Assembly (NCBI GenBank): GCA_018817915.1
Contig: JAHISX010000075.1
Span: forward strand, 1 to 32,782
DNA: 32,782 bases
Direction: 5' to 3'
From: Bacillota bacterium
GTDB taxonomy: Bacteria > Bacillota_I > Bacilli_A > Acholeplasmatales > Acholeplasmataceae
Shown here: positions 1-6,915 of the stretch, piece after piece
Position numbering within the stretch: position 1 is the stretch's first letter
Layout of the letters: each line of letters begins with the position of its first letter
The notes under the pieces: generated by a model
What the model was told of the DNA's origin: nothing
The model's input: the letters and a program-made list of their open reading frames with translations, nothing else
Databases searched by the model: none
Position numbers and translations under genes: made by a program

Positions 1-1
1 A

Positions 2-286
2 GCAGCTTACTTTTCTACATTACCCATAAAGAACATTAATATGCATCTCTTAGAAAAGGGAATTTCTTCTTCTATCTCTAATACGGCTGGAACTTTTGTA
101 TGTAACCACTTGATGTATCATATTCTTCATTATTTAGAAACAAATAAGATAAAATCATTAGCAGGTTTCATCCATGTCCCTTATATTCACGAGCAAGTCA
201 TAGAAAAACCTAGTGTCTTTTCAATGAATCTAGATGAAATAACTGAAGCTATTAAAATCGTATTGAGAACAATAAAAGAGGTGTAA
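2..286 (+). CDS. pcp: Pyroglutamyl peptidase I (pyrrolidone-carboxylate peptidase), 3' part only
   Basis: The frame is open from base 2, so the 5' part lies outside the window; about 94 C-terminal residues are visible. The family (peptidase C15) removes N-terminal pyroglutamate from peptides in the cytoplasm. The catalytic Cys sits in NTAGTFVCNH (codon at 101-103) and the catalytic His in GFIHVPY, 24 residues later, the same spacing as Cys144/His168 of characterised enzymes; the catalytic Glu would be upstream of the window. An internal ATG at 41 is not the start, because the residues before it (AYFSTLPIKN) also match the family. The stop is one base before the amidase start, so the two genes are probably one operon for peptide or amide use. 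The visible part looks intact. Confidence 0.93.
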   Translation, partial: AAYFSTLPIKNINMHLLEKGISSSISNTAGTFVCNHLMYHILHYLETNKIKSLAGFIHVPYIHEQVIEKPSVFSMNLDEITEAIKIVLRTIKEV

Positions 287-287
287 G

Positions 288-1697
288 ATGAAAGAATTCA
301 CTCTAATAGAATTAATTGAAGGATTAAGACAAAATAAATGGACTTCTGTTGATCTTGTTCATATGTATTTAGGTCAAATTGAAAAATATGATGGCTACCT
401 AAATAGTGTTGCCGAATTAAATCCTGATGCTTTGCAGATTGCAAAAGAACTCGATGAAGAAAGATTAGCAAAAGGACCAAGAAGTCATCTTCATGGCATT
501 CCTATCTTGATTAAAGATAATATTAATACAAAAGATAAAATGCATACAACAGCAAATTCTTTATCTTTAGCAGATTTAATTGCTCCTTATGAAGCTACAA
601 TCGTTCGTAAGCTTAAAGATGCTGGTGTAATTATTTTAGGTAAAGCAAATCTATCTGAATTCGCATATTTCATGAGTTATGATCAAATGCCTTCAGGATA
701 TGGCTCTAGAAATGGACAAGTTAAGAGCCCTTATCATGAATCCATTGATCCTTTAGGATCATCAACTGGTTCAGCAGTTGCTGTTGCAGCAAATTTAATA
801 TGTGTCGCGATTGGAACTGAAACCAATGGTTCTCTGATGGCCCCTGCATATCAAAATTCGATTGTAGCAATTAAACCAACATTTGGAATGGTTTCAAGAT
901 ATGGTATCATACCAATTTCTGAGACCCAAGATACTGCTGGTCCTATAGCAAAAAATGTAGCTGACTGCGCTTTATTATTAGAAGTTATCGCAGGTTTTGA
1001 TGACCTAGATCCGTATACCAAAGATTATAAAAATCATCTACAAGATATAAAGAATGCTTTTCTAAAACCAATCATAAATGGCAAAATCGGTATCATATAT
1101 TATTCAGATCACACATACTCTGCTGAGGAAAAAGAAATTTTAGAACAAACAAGAGCTAAATTTATTAGCTTGGGTTATACGGTTAAAATCATTGACTTTG
1201 AACCAAGAAAAGGTGATTGGAAAGAATCACTTCTCTCCTTATTCTATGAATTTAAAAATGGTATCAATGCTTACTTAAAATCTGTTTCTGGTTATACAAA
1301 AATGACCTCTCTTAAAGACATCATTGAGTTCAATCTTAGAGATCCAGAAAAAAGAATGAAATATGGACAAAGTATATTAGTTGATTCACAAAAAACAACT
1401 GGAAACTTTAACGATGAAGAGTATATTGAATTTCGGAAAAATCTATTGATTGAAGCTAATCGATTAGAAAATATGATGCAAGAAGAAAATCTTGATGCAC
1501 TCCTATCAACAACTTGGGCTTCCTATGCTCCAGTTGCTGGTAATCCTTCTATTTGTGTCCCAGCAAAGCCCTTGACTGATTTAAAACCAATCTCTATCAT
1601 TTTTGTCGGTAAAAAATGGGATGATGCTAAGCTCATCTCTATTGCTCACGAATATGAACAAGCAACAAAACATCGCATTCCACCGCAATTAGCATAA
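288..1697 (+). CDS. Amidase signature family protein
   Basis: This is a 469-residue amidase of the amidase-signature family (GatA-like fold), which hydrolyses C-N amide bonds with a Ser-cisSer-Lys triad. All three residues can be placed: Lys76 in GIPILIKDNIN, the cis-Ser at 158 in GSSTGSAVAVAA, and the nucleophile Ser182 in GTETNGSL. The 24-residue distance between the two serines matches GatA. The GSSTGSA variant of the GGSSGGSA motif is typical of the stand-alone amidases of Bacillus and relatives rather than of GatA, and no gatB or gatC is nearby, so a tRNA amidotransferase role is unlikely. The start is supported by GAGGTG five bases upstream, inside the end of pcp, which suggests translational coupling. 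The substrate cannot be read from sequence. Confidence 0.9.
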   Translation: MKEFTLIELIEGLRQNKWTSVDLVHMYLGQIEKYDGYLNSVAELNPDALQIAKELDEERLAKGPRSHLHGIPILIKDNINTKDKMHTTANSLSLADLIAPYEATIVRKLKDAGVIILGKANLSEFAYFMSYDQMPSGYGSRNGQVKSPYHESIDPLGSSTGSAVAVAANLICVAIGTETNGSLMAPAYQNSIVAIKPTFGMVSRYGIIPISETQDTAGPIAKNVADCALLLEVIAGFDDLDPYTKDYKNHLQDIKNAFLKPIINGKIGIIYYSDHTYSAEEKEILEQTRAKFISLGYTVKIIDFEPRKGDWKESLLSLFYEFKNGINAYLKSVSGYTKMTSLKDIIEFNLRDPEKRMKYGQSILVDSQKTTGNFNDEEYIEFRKNLLIEANRLENMMQEENLDALLSTTWASYAPVAGNPSICVPAKPLTDLKPISIIFVGKKWDDAKLISIAHEYEQATKHRIPPQLA

Positions 1698-1712
1698 ATT
1701 GTTCATTAAATT

Positions 1713-1765
1713 GGTAAGTCTTTATGTGTTTTCTAACACAGTTAAGAGATTTACCTTTTTTATTT
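1713..1765 (+). terminator. Intrinsic terminator after the amidase gene
   Basis: A long imperfect stem begins with GGTAAGTCTT, turns at about 1731-1734 between GTGTT and AACAC, and returns through AAGAGATTTACC, followed by six T at 1756-1761. It lies 16 bases after the amidase stop and separates this unit from the next gene. Confidence 0.6.
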
Positions 1766-1792
1766 GAATTTCTCTTAATTAAGGTATATTTT
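1764..1792 (+). promoter_or_regulatory. Weak candidate promoter for the SDR gene
   Basis: TTGAAT (1764-1769) and TATTTT (1787-1792) are 17 bases apart, just after the preceding terminator and just before the ribosome site AAGGTGGTG at 1801-1809. An overlapping TATATT at 1785-1790 would give a shorter spacer. The match is weak and rests partly on position. Confidence 0.35.
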
Positions 1793-1814
1793 AAAGATAT
1801 AAGGTGGTGATTAT

Positions 1815-2882
1815 ATGCCGAAGCTTTTTATAGTGACAGGTGCCAATGGACATCTTGGAAATTCAATTGTTAGAATATTAAGAAATCAAAATCATTTAGT
1901 CCGTGGTTTAATTCTATCCTCGGATTCTGATAAAATGCTCAAAAAATTAGGTGCTGAAGCTTATAAGGGTGATGTTAGAAAAAAAGAAACATTAGAGCCA
2001 CTATTTGATTATACAAATCTTAATCAAATTCCAGAAGAAATCATTGTGATACATTCTGCTGGTATTGTTTCTATATCCGCCAAAAAAAATCCACTTTTAG
2101 AAGACGTGAACATTAAGGGGACAAAAAATGTTGCTGATTTATCTTTAGAACATCATGTGAACAAGTTTATTTACATCAGTTCTGTTCATGCCATTCCTGA
2201 AAGAGAAAACAGTGAAGTTATTTCTGAAATTGAATCTTTTGATCCTAGTCTTGTACAAGGTGCCTATGCTAAAACCAAAGCAATCGCTACACAATATGTG
2301 CTAGATCAGGTTAAGAATGGACTCAATGCAATTATTGTTCACCCTTCAGGTATCATTGGACCTTATGATTTTGGTAAAGCACATATGACCATGATGTTTG
2401 AAGACTACTTAAATGGATACTTAACTTCCCGAATTAATGGTGCTTATGATTTTGTTGATGTCAGAGATGTAGCAAGTGGCGTTGCCCAAGCAATTGTGTC
2501 AGGAAAAATTGGTACATGTTATATTCTTTCTGGTCATAGAACGACACTAAAAGATCTATTTGATAGACTGCGTCTATTAAGTGGAAAGAAATTGCGGATT
2601 AATGTTTTACCCATGTGGTTTGCGAGATTCACCGCACCACTGGCTGAACTATACTATAAAATAAGAAAACTTCCCCCAATTTATACTGCATATTCATTAT
2701 ATACACTTGAAAGTAATTCCTATTTCTCATATGAAAGAGCACATATAGATCTAAATTATGTGCCAAGACCTTTCGATGAAACACTTTGTGATACGATGAA
2801 ATGGCTCGTATCAGAAAATAGAATTAGACCTCAAAAAGTCATTCATTTTATCCAAGCATTAAAACCATTTCAAAAATTATAA
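1815..2882 (+). CDS. Extended SDR family NAD(P)-dependent epimerase/reductase
   Basis: This 355-residue protein belongs to the extended short-chain dehydrogenase/reductase family, a cytoplasmic Rossmann-fold group covering nucleotide-sugar epimerases and dihydroflavonol-4-reductase-like enzymes. The dinucleotide motif VTGANGHLGNSIV is at residues 7-19, Asp53 sits in the GDVR loop, the active-site serines are in YISSVH (120-125), and Tyr151 and Lys155 form the YxxxK pair in YAKTK. The HPSGIIGPYD segment at about 176-185 and the VDVRDVA segment at about 215-221 are typical of the dihydroflavonol reductase-like branch. The start follows AAGGTGGTG by five bases. It stands alone between a terminator on each side. 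The substrate is unknown; the tail after about residue 300 is basic and amphipathic. Confidence 0.88.
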   Translation: MPKLFIVTGANGHLGNSIVRILRNQNHLVRGLILSSDSDKMLKKLGAEAYKGDVRKKETLEPLFDYTNLNQIPEEIIVIHSAGIVSISAKKNPLLEDVNIKGTKNVADLSLEHHVNKFIYISSVHAIPERENSEVISEIESFDPSLVQGAYAKTKAIATQYVLDQVKNGLNAIIVHPSGIIGPYDFGKAHMTMMFEDYLNGYLTSRINGAYDFVDVRDVASGVAQAIVSGKIGTCYILSGHRTTLKDLFDRLRLLSGKKLRINVLPMWFARFTAPLAELYYKIRKLPPIYTAYSLYTLESNSYFSYERAHIDLNYVPRPFDETLCDTMKWLVSENRIRPQKVIHFIQALKPFQKL

Positions 2883-2883
2883 A

Positions 2884-2906
2884 AAAAAGAAGCCACGCTT
2901 CTTTTT
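2884..2906. terminator. Bidirectional terminator between convergent genes
   Basis: The short hairpin GAAGC-CAC-GCTTC has an A-run before it and a T-run after it, so it works on both strands. It directly follows the SDR stop and ends three bases from the stop of the minus-strand DUF2087 gene. Confidence 0.8.
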
Positions 2907-2909
2907 CAT

Positions 2910-3221
2910 TTATTTGTAGTCTTGAAATTGAGTTTGATCTGCTATCAACCAATATGAACTACCATTTGTCGTCCGAGCAAGAAATTCATAAATGATTAGA
3001 TATCTTCTAATGGTTACGAAATCATCATAAACATCTCTTAATATTTCGTTGACTTCTGGTTCAGTATATTTCTTATCTTTTTCAAATAATAAACAGATCA
3101 TGCCTAAAAGAATATATTTTCGCTTCTCTTTTGCGGGAAACAACTTAATTTTTAACGGATCCCTTGAAATAAGCAACGTTTCTTTTACTCTTTTTATATC
3201 TAATACATTAATGTCAAACAT
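2910..3221 (-). CDS. DUF2087 family small protein
   Basis: This protein of 103 residues matches the DUF2087 family, small cytoplasmic proteins often found alone or at the end of putative transcription regulators. The conserved core is clear: FPAKEKRKYILL, then KYTEPEVNEILRDVYDDF, then RRYLI and GSSYWLI near the C-terminus, which reads like a compact helical DNA-binding-type domain. The start is the ATG at 3221, with AAGGAG six bases upstream; an ATG at 3245 lacks such a site. The start overlaps the end of the upstream hydrolase gene by 8 bases, so the two are one operon and probably translationally coupled. The molecular function is not established. Confidence 0.8.
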   Translation of the reverse strand: MFDINVLDIKRVKETLLISRDPLKIKLFPAKEKRKYILLGMICLLFEKDKKYTEPEVNEILRDVYDDFVTIRRYLIIYEFLARTTNGSSYWLIADQTQFQDYK

Positions 3222-3846
3222 TGATTTCTCCTTCAAAAATATCATCTTGTATTTTACCTTCGTACCATGATTTTGCAGCTACAATCTCTTCTCTACTCAA
3301 TTGATGACCATAATCTGTCCAAAAAACTTCTACATTTGCATTGGCACTTTGAAGCATTTGAGTAAGTTCTTCAACTTCATGATTAGGCATCATCTTATCA
3401 TTTCTTCCTGCACCAATAAATACTTTAGTTCCCTTGAGATTAGGTAAATCGATATCTCGAATTGGAACCATAGGATGGAATAAAATAGCTTTTAGAAAAG
3501 CAGAATCATAATGGAATAGAACACTGATAGCGATATTTGCTCCATTGGCATAGCCAATAGCAACGACTTTTTTACAATCAAATTTATAATTAAAACTAAT
3601 CTTTCTAACGAAATCACATAGATGATGAGTTTCATCAACAAGACTATCCATATCAAAAACATCAATAGCTTTGCGTTTATAAAACCTTGGTAATCCGTAT
3701 TCTAATATATTACCTCTAACGCTTAATATATTTGCTTTAGGATCAATTTGCTTAGCAACAGGGATAAGATCATTTTCATTTCCACCTGTTCCATGAAGCA
3801 TCAATAAAGTTATTCCATTCGTTCCCTTGATAAAAATATGTTCCAT
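3214..3846 (-). CDS. Alpha/beta hydrolase of the carboxylesterase/MhqD type with an Ala at the nucleophile position
   Basis: This 210-residue protein has the phospholipase/carboxylesterase-type alpha/beta hydrolase fold (MhqD/YodD-like). The oxyanion strand LMLHGTGGNENDL is at residues 15-27, the charge-relay Asp150 is in GAGRND, and His181 is in DYGHQLS. The nucleophile elbow, normally GYSNGAN, reads GYANGAN: residue 100 is Ala, encoded by GCC. The rest of the family pattern is intact, so the protein is folded but probably not a classical serine esterase. It may bind a ligand, use another residue, or be a recent loss of function. The start is backed by GGAGAG seven bases upstream. It is co-transcribed with the DUF2087 gene, which overlaps its stop. 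Confidence 0.85.
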   Translation of the reverse strand: MEHIFIKGTNGITLLMLHGTGGNENDLIPVAKQIDPKANILSVRGNILEYGLPRFYKRKAIDVFDMDSLVDETHHLCDFVRKISFNYKFDCKKVVAIGYANGANIAISVLFHYDSAFLKAILFHPMVPIRDIDLPNLKGTKVFIGAGRNDKMMPNHEVEELTQMLQSANANVEVFWTDYGHQLSREEIVAAKSWYEGKIQDDIFEGEINV

Positions 3847-4075
3847 TAGGTCTCTCCATTCATACTCAGCTGTGCTGTATTGTTCATGAATCAGAAGGTG
3901 CCTTAATTAGATTGCCTCTATAACATGATTTTACCACGATGTACTATTTAAAAGCCATAGAATACATGATTGGATAAAATAAAGCTTTATTTGTTTGATA
4001 TTGAAGTACAGATTACTACAGAATTCATATTTATTTTAAATAAAATATAATCTTGAAATTTTTTTCGAAGTATGG

Positions 4076-4104
4076 TTTTAATAAGCATCAAAAAAGTGTA
4101 TAAT
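4076..4104 (+). promoter_or_regulatory. Candidate promoter for the acyltransferase-DUF6320 operon
   Basis: A perfect -10 TATAAT at 4099-4104 lies 17 bases after TTTTAA, a poor -35. It is 46 bases before the proposed TTG start. The divergent region 3847-4150 (304 bases) holds no other gene I can support. It contains a 16-base AT-rich palindrome centred on AAGCTT at 3977-3992, of unknown role. Confidence 0.45.
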
Positions 4105-4150
4105 TACTATATACATAAACTTAAACAACAATGTGAGATGGTGTATTCAA

Positions 4151-5431
4151 TTGAAAAAGAAAAAATATTGGTATAAATTAGATAATGCAGGTAAAATTTT
4201 TCCCGCGGTTTCCAAAGACGATCGAAGCAATGTTTTCCGTCTTTCTTTTTATCTTGATGAAATGGTTGATCCTATAATTCTTGAAGAAGCCGTCAATAAA
4301 ATACTTCCAAGATTTGAAACTTTTGCTGTTCAATTAAAGAATGGACTTTTCTGGAATTACTTTGCAGCAAATCCTCATGAATTTAAGATAAATATTGAAC
4401 CTGCTCAACTATGTAAATATTTTAAACCTATGAACAATCGTGGTTATCTATTTAAGGTTTATTATCTTAATAATAAAATAACTCTTGAAACATTCCATGC
4501 TATTACAGATGGCGCTGGTGCACTTCACTTCTTTAAATCAATCGTTTATCACTACTTTAAACTCAGAGGCTTCAATATTGATCATGAAGGGAAGATTTTA
4601 AGTGAAAAACCTTATTCAAGAAAAGAAAGTGAAGATAATTTTGTATCAAATTATGACAAAGATAAACGAAGAAATTTAAAAGAAGAAAAAGCTTATCATA
4701 TTGAGGGTGAGCATTTTAGCCACCATTGGTTTTTATTTGTTAAAGCTAGAGTAAATACAAAAGCACTCATAGAATTAGTTAAGAATAAATATCATGCTTC
4801 AATTACGCAATTTATCACAGCACTTCTTGCATATAGTATCTTTAAGGAAACCAATGATTTCATCGGCAATAAGAAACCACTTAAAATCTTTGTTCCAGTC
4901 AATTTACGTCCTTATTTTGATTCGATCACTTTAAGAAACTTCTCTTTATATATCAAAGGTACCTATGATAGCAATCGCACGGATTGGACTTTTGAAAATA
5001 TGCTAGAGCTTACGAAGGAACAATACGTTGATCAATTAGATAAAGATAAGCTTCAATCACGTATTAGCTCACTCGTTGGTTTTGAGAAAAATGCCTTACT
5101 TAGAATCATGCCATTGTTCATTAAAACAATAGCTTTTAAAATTGGCTATAATATTTTAGGAGAAAGTATAAGTAGTTGTTCAATTTCCAATCTTGGAATT
5201 GTTGATTTACCAACTGGATTTAAAGATAAAATCACAGATGTTGATTTTGTAAATGCTGCTTATGGTTTATCCATGACACTCATATCTCTTGAAGAACATA
5301 CCAACATTATTTTCAGTACACCAGTCAAGGAAATGGCAATCATCAATCATGTTATCTCATTCTTAGTCAAAGAAGGTTTAGATATCACCATAGATACCAA
5401 TTTTAAGGAGGGTTATGATGAAATATTGTAA
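4151..5431 (+). CDS. Condensation-fold acyltransferase (alcohol acetyltransferase family)
   Basis: This 426-residue protein resembles the alcohol acetyltransferase/PapA-like branch of the CoA-dependent acyltransferase superfamily (the fold of chloramphenicol acetyltransferase and NRPS condensation domains). The catalytic HxxxDG motif is ETFHAITDGAG, with His116 and Asp120. A conserved VPVNLRPYF-type segment follows near residue 255, as in this superfamily. I chose the TTG at 4151: GAGATGGTG lies about seven bases before it, whereas the GTG at 4133 has no ribosome site, and the same layout is seen at glgA. It overlaps the next gene, a zinc-ribbon membrane protein, so the two probably act together. 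Donor and acceptor are unknown; volatile ester formation is only a family association. Confidence 0.78.
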   Translation: MKKKKYWYKLDNAGKIFPAVSKDDRSNVFRLSFYLDEMVDPIILEEAVNKILPRFETFAVQLKNGLFWNYFAANPHEFKINIEPAQLCKYFKPMNNRGYLFKVYYLNNKITLETFHAITDGAGALHFFKSIVYHYFKLRGFNIDHEGKILSEKPYSRKESEDNFVSNYDKDKRRNLKEEKAYHIEGEHFSHHWFLFVKARVNTKALIELVKNKYHASITQFITALLAYSIFKETNDFIGNKKPLKIFVPVNLRPYFDSITLRNFSLYIKGTYDSNRTDWTFENMLELTKEQYVDQLDKDKLQSRISSLVGFEKNALLRIMPLFIKTIAFKIGYNILGESISSCSISNLGIVDLPTGFKDKITDVDFVNAAYGLSMTLISLEEHTNIIFSTPVKEMAIINHVISFLVKEGLDITIDTNFKEGYDEIL

Positions 5432-6080
5432 ATCATGCCATGTTCATTATGATACTGACCTTGAACATTGTATTTTATGTAATGGTGAGCTTGAACAAGA
5501 AGGCGATCAAATCTCCGTTTATAAATTCAGTGACATTACCAAACGATCCGCTTCAAGATTCTTTAATCGCTTTTTCATCTTCATTAATGTTATAAGTGCC
5601 CTGATTTGTTTATATTTAGATTTAATCAGTGGATTACCATTAACTTGGTCACTGGTTGTAACAATCACTAATATATATGTTATTGTTATGTTCACTGTCC
5701 TTGCTGTTCCTACACTCTGGACTTCAAAAATGACAAAAAGCATTATAGTAACTGTTATGGCCATCATTTTGATTGGTTTAGCTATCAGAGATTATTCATG
5801 GGCAATCGATTTTGTTTTCCCAATTGCAGTAGGTACCAATATCTTTTTAATTTCACTGCTCATCATAACCAATAAAAAGAAATGGTATGATTATTTCGCT
5901 GGACTAACGATTATAACCTTAATTGGTTTGATTCCAGGACTGTTTAATTTGATTCATTTGACAACACAAAGAGTTCCTAGTTTTATCTGCTTCTCATATG
6001 CTCTGATTACATTGCTTGGCATCATCTTCTTACCTTCAAAATCAAGTCGAGAAGAATTCAAACGAAGATTTCATGTTTAA
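5418..6080 (+). CDS. DUF6320 zinc-ribbon membrane protein
   Basis: This 220-residue protein starts with a four-cysteine zinc-ribbon-like motif (Cys4, Cys7, Cys18, Cys21 in YCKSCHVHY and CILCNGEL). After a short linker there are about six hydrophobic segments, for example FFIFINVISALICLYLDL, SLVVTITNIYVIVMFTVLAV, SIIVTVMAIILIGLAI and FICFSYALITLLGIIFL. It fits the DUF6320 family, commonly met next to alcohol-acetyltransferase-like genes. AAGGAGG at 5405-5411 places the start better at 5418 than at the adjacent ATG 5415. The overlap of 14 bases with the preceding acyltransferase points to a two-gene unit. I infer a membrane partner or anchor role; no enzyme motif is seen. Confidence 0.75.
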   Translation: MKYCKSCHVHYDTDLEHCILCNGELEQEGDQISVYKFSDITKRSASRFFNRFFIFINVISALICLYLDLISGLPLTWSLVVTITNIYVIVMFTVLAVPTLWTSKMTKSIIVTVMAIILIGLAIRDYSWAIDFVFPIAVGTNIFLISLLIITNKKKWYDYFAGLTIITLIGLIPGLFNLIHLTTQRVPSFICFSYALITLLGIIFLPSKSSREEFKRRFHV

Positions 6081-6103
6081 GGCGATCAAATCGCCTTTTT
6101 TTT
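6081..6103 (+). terminator. Intrinsic terminator of the acyltransferase-DUF6320 operon
   Basis: GGCGAT-CAA-ATCGCC followed by eight T, starting at the base after the DUF6320 stop codon. Confidence 0.92.
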
Positions 6104-6130
6104 ATAAAAAAACCACAAGTTATTGTGGTT
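6104..6130 (-). terminator. Intrinsic terminator of the CBS-domain gene
   Basis: On the minus strand AACCACAA-TAAC-TTGTGGTT runs into a T-rich stretch. The stem overlaps the last codons and stop of the CBS gene and abuts the terminator of the opposite operon, giving back-to-back termination. Confidence 0.85.
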
Positions 6131-6578
6131 TAATGTCTTGATTGAGTTCGTGGTTTTGATGATTGATTACATCAGTTTTATTGATCATTTGTTGAACCAT
6201 ATAACTAAAGATATCTTTTCTAGTAATTAAGCCAATGAATGTTCCAAAGTCATCTAAGACTGGAACAAAGTTTTGTCTGGTTGCTACGTCAATAATATCT
6301 TCCATATTGGTATAAATTGGTACAGATACATTATCTTTATTTCTTGGTACTTTTGAAACTGGTATTGTTTCCGTTTTTGAAAAATTTAATTGTCTATCTT
6401 TGATGAACCATAATAAATCGCCTTCGCTCAATGTGCCTACATATGCACCTTTTCTGTCTAGAATAGGAATAGAGTTATATCTATAAATCTGCATTTTCTC
6501 TAAAGCTTGTCGGATGGTATAATCATCATACAAATATGCCACCTTTTCTTTGGGTGTCAATCTAAATAAGACGTTCAT
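6120..6578 (-). CDS. CBS-pair domain protein
   Basis: This 152-residue protein is made almost only of two CBS domains. The first spans about residues 10-65, with YRYNSIPILDRKGAYVGTLS and the EGDLLWFIKD turn. The second spans about 75-135, with QNFVPVLDDFGTFIGLITR and the KDIFSYMV helix. CBS pairs bind adenine nucleotides or related ligands and act as energy or second-messenger sensors; stand-alone pairs of this size occur widely in Clostridia and Bacilli. There is no membrane, kinase or IMPDH part. It is not a close match to the c-di-AMP-binding DarB/CbpB sequence as I recall it, so I give no symbol. AAGGAG lies six bases before the start. The tail after residue 138 is polar and probably disordered. 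Confidence 0.85.
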   Translation of the reverse strand: MNVLFRLTPKEKVAYLYDDYTIRQALEKMQIYRYNSIPILDRKGAYVGTLSEGDLLWFIKDRQLNFSKTETIPVSKVPRNKDNVSVPIYTNMEDIIDVATRQNFVPVLDDFGTFIGLITRKDIFSYMVQQMINKTDVINHQNHELNQDIKPQ

Positions 6579-6654
6579 AGTTACTCCTTATATTGAATTT
6601 TTTAATCGTAGAACTTGATCCAATTTTGAACTGATTTTTAGTTTTTTACACAAA

Positions 6655-6688
6655 TAAAAAACGAACATACTGACCTTTAGGTCAATAT
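6655..6688 (-). terminator. Probable terminator after the small membrane peptide gene
   Basis: On the minus strand TGACC-TAAA-GGTCA, extended by outer ATA/TAT pairs, is followed after a few bases by a T-rich stretch (A-run at 6656-6661 on the plus strand). The stop codon of the small gene lies in its loop. Confidence 0.6.
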
Positions 6689-6793
6689 ACTGTCACCTGG
6701 TCCGTGAATATAAAATCCAAATTTAGATCCAAAACTTGCTGCCACAAGCGTACATATAAGAGTCTTTACGAAAAAATAAATCGTCGTTTTCAT
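6677..6793 (-). CDS. Small membrane or exported peptide of 38 residues
   Basis: This small gene lies in the 337-base gap between the CBS gene and pheA. It starts at ATG 6793 with GAGAGG five bases upstream, codes for 38 residues and stops inside a terminator stem. The product begins MKTTIYFFVKTLICTLVAAS, a lysine followed by one hydrophobic segment, then FGSKFGFYIHGPGDS. That could be a single-pass membrane peptide or a signal peptide with almost no mature part; there is no lipobox. An extended -10 promoter lies 33-61 bases upstream. A promoter, ribosome site and terminator around such a short frame make a real gene likely, but I do not recognise a family and infer no function. Confidence 0.55.
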   Translation of the reverse strand: MKTTIYFFVKTLICTLVAASFGSKFGFYIHGPGDSILT

Positions 6794-6825
6794 ATTGAAC
6801 CTCTCGAATTGTTATCTACATAAAT

Positions 6826-6854
6826 ATTATAACACAGTTATAATGAAATTACAG
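6826..6854 (-). promoter_or_regulatory. Extended -10 promoter for the small membrane peptide gene
   Basis: On the minus strand TGTTATAAT (extended -10, hexamer 6826-6831) with a poor -35 CTGTAA 17 bases before. It sits divergently next to the pheA promoter. Confidence 0.45.
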
Positions 6855-6862
6855 AATAATAC

Positions 6863-6891
6863 TTCTAAACTTTGCTATGTTATGCTACAAT
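6863..6891 (+). promoter_or_regulatory. Extended -10 promoter for pheA
   Basis: TGCTACAAT (hexamer 6886-6891) is an extended -10; the -35 candidate TTCTAA at 6863-6868 is weak. The -10 lies downstream of an upstream in-frame ATG at 6877, which supports the later start at 6916. Confidence 0.5.
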
Positions 6892-6915
6892 ACTTTCATA
6901 CTAGGAGTTGATACA

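Noticed and set aside
3977-3992. 16-base AT-rich palindrome AAATAAAGCTTTATTT in the divergent gap
   Set aside because: It has no clear relation to either promoter and only four G/C-type central bases; in AT-rich DNA such a palindrome may be chance. It is not called as an operator.
4133-4150. GTG start giving six extra residues on the acyltransferase
   Set aside because: No ribosome site lies before the GTG, and the purine-rich stretch containing it fits as the site for the TTG at 4151.
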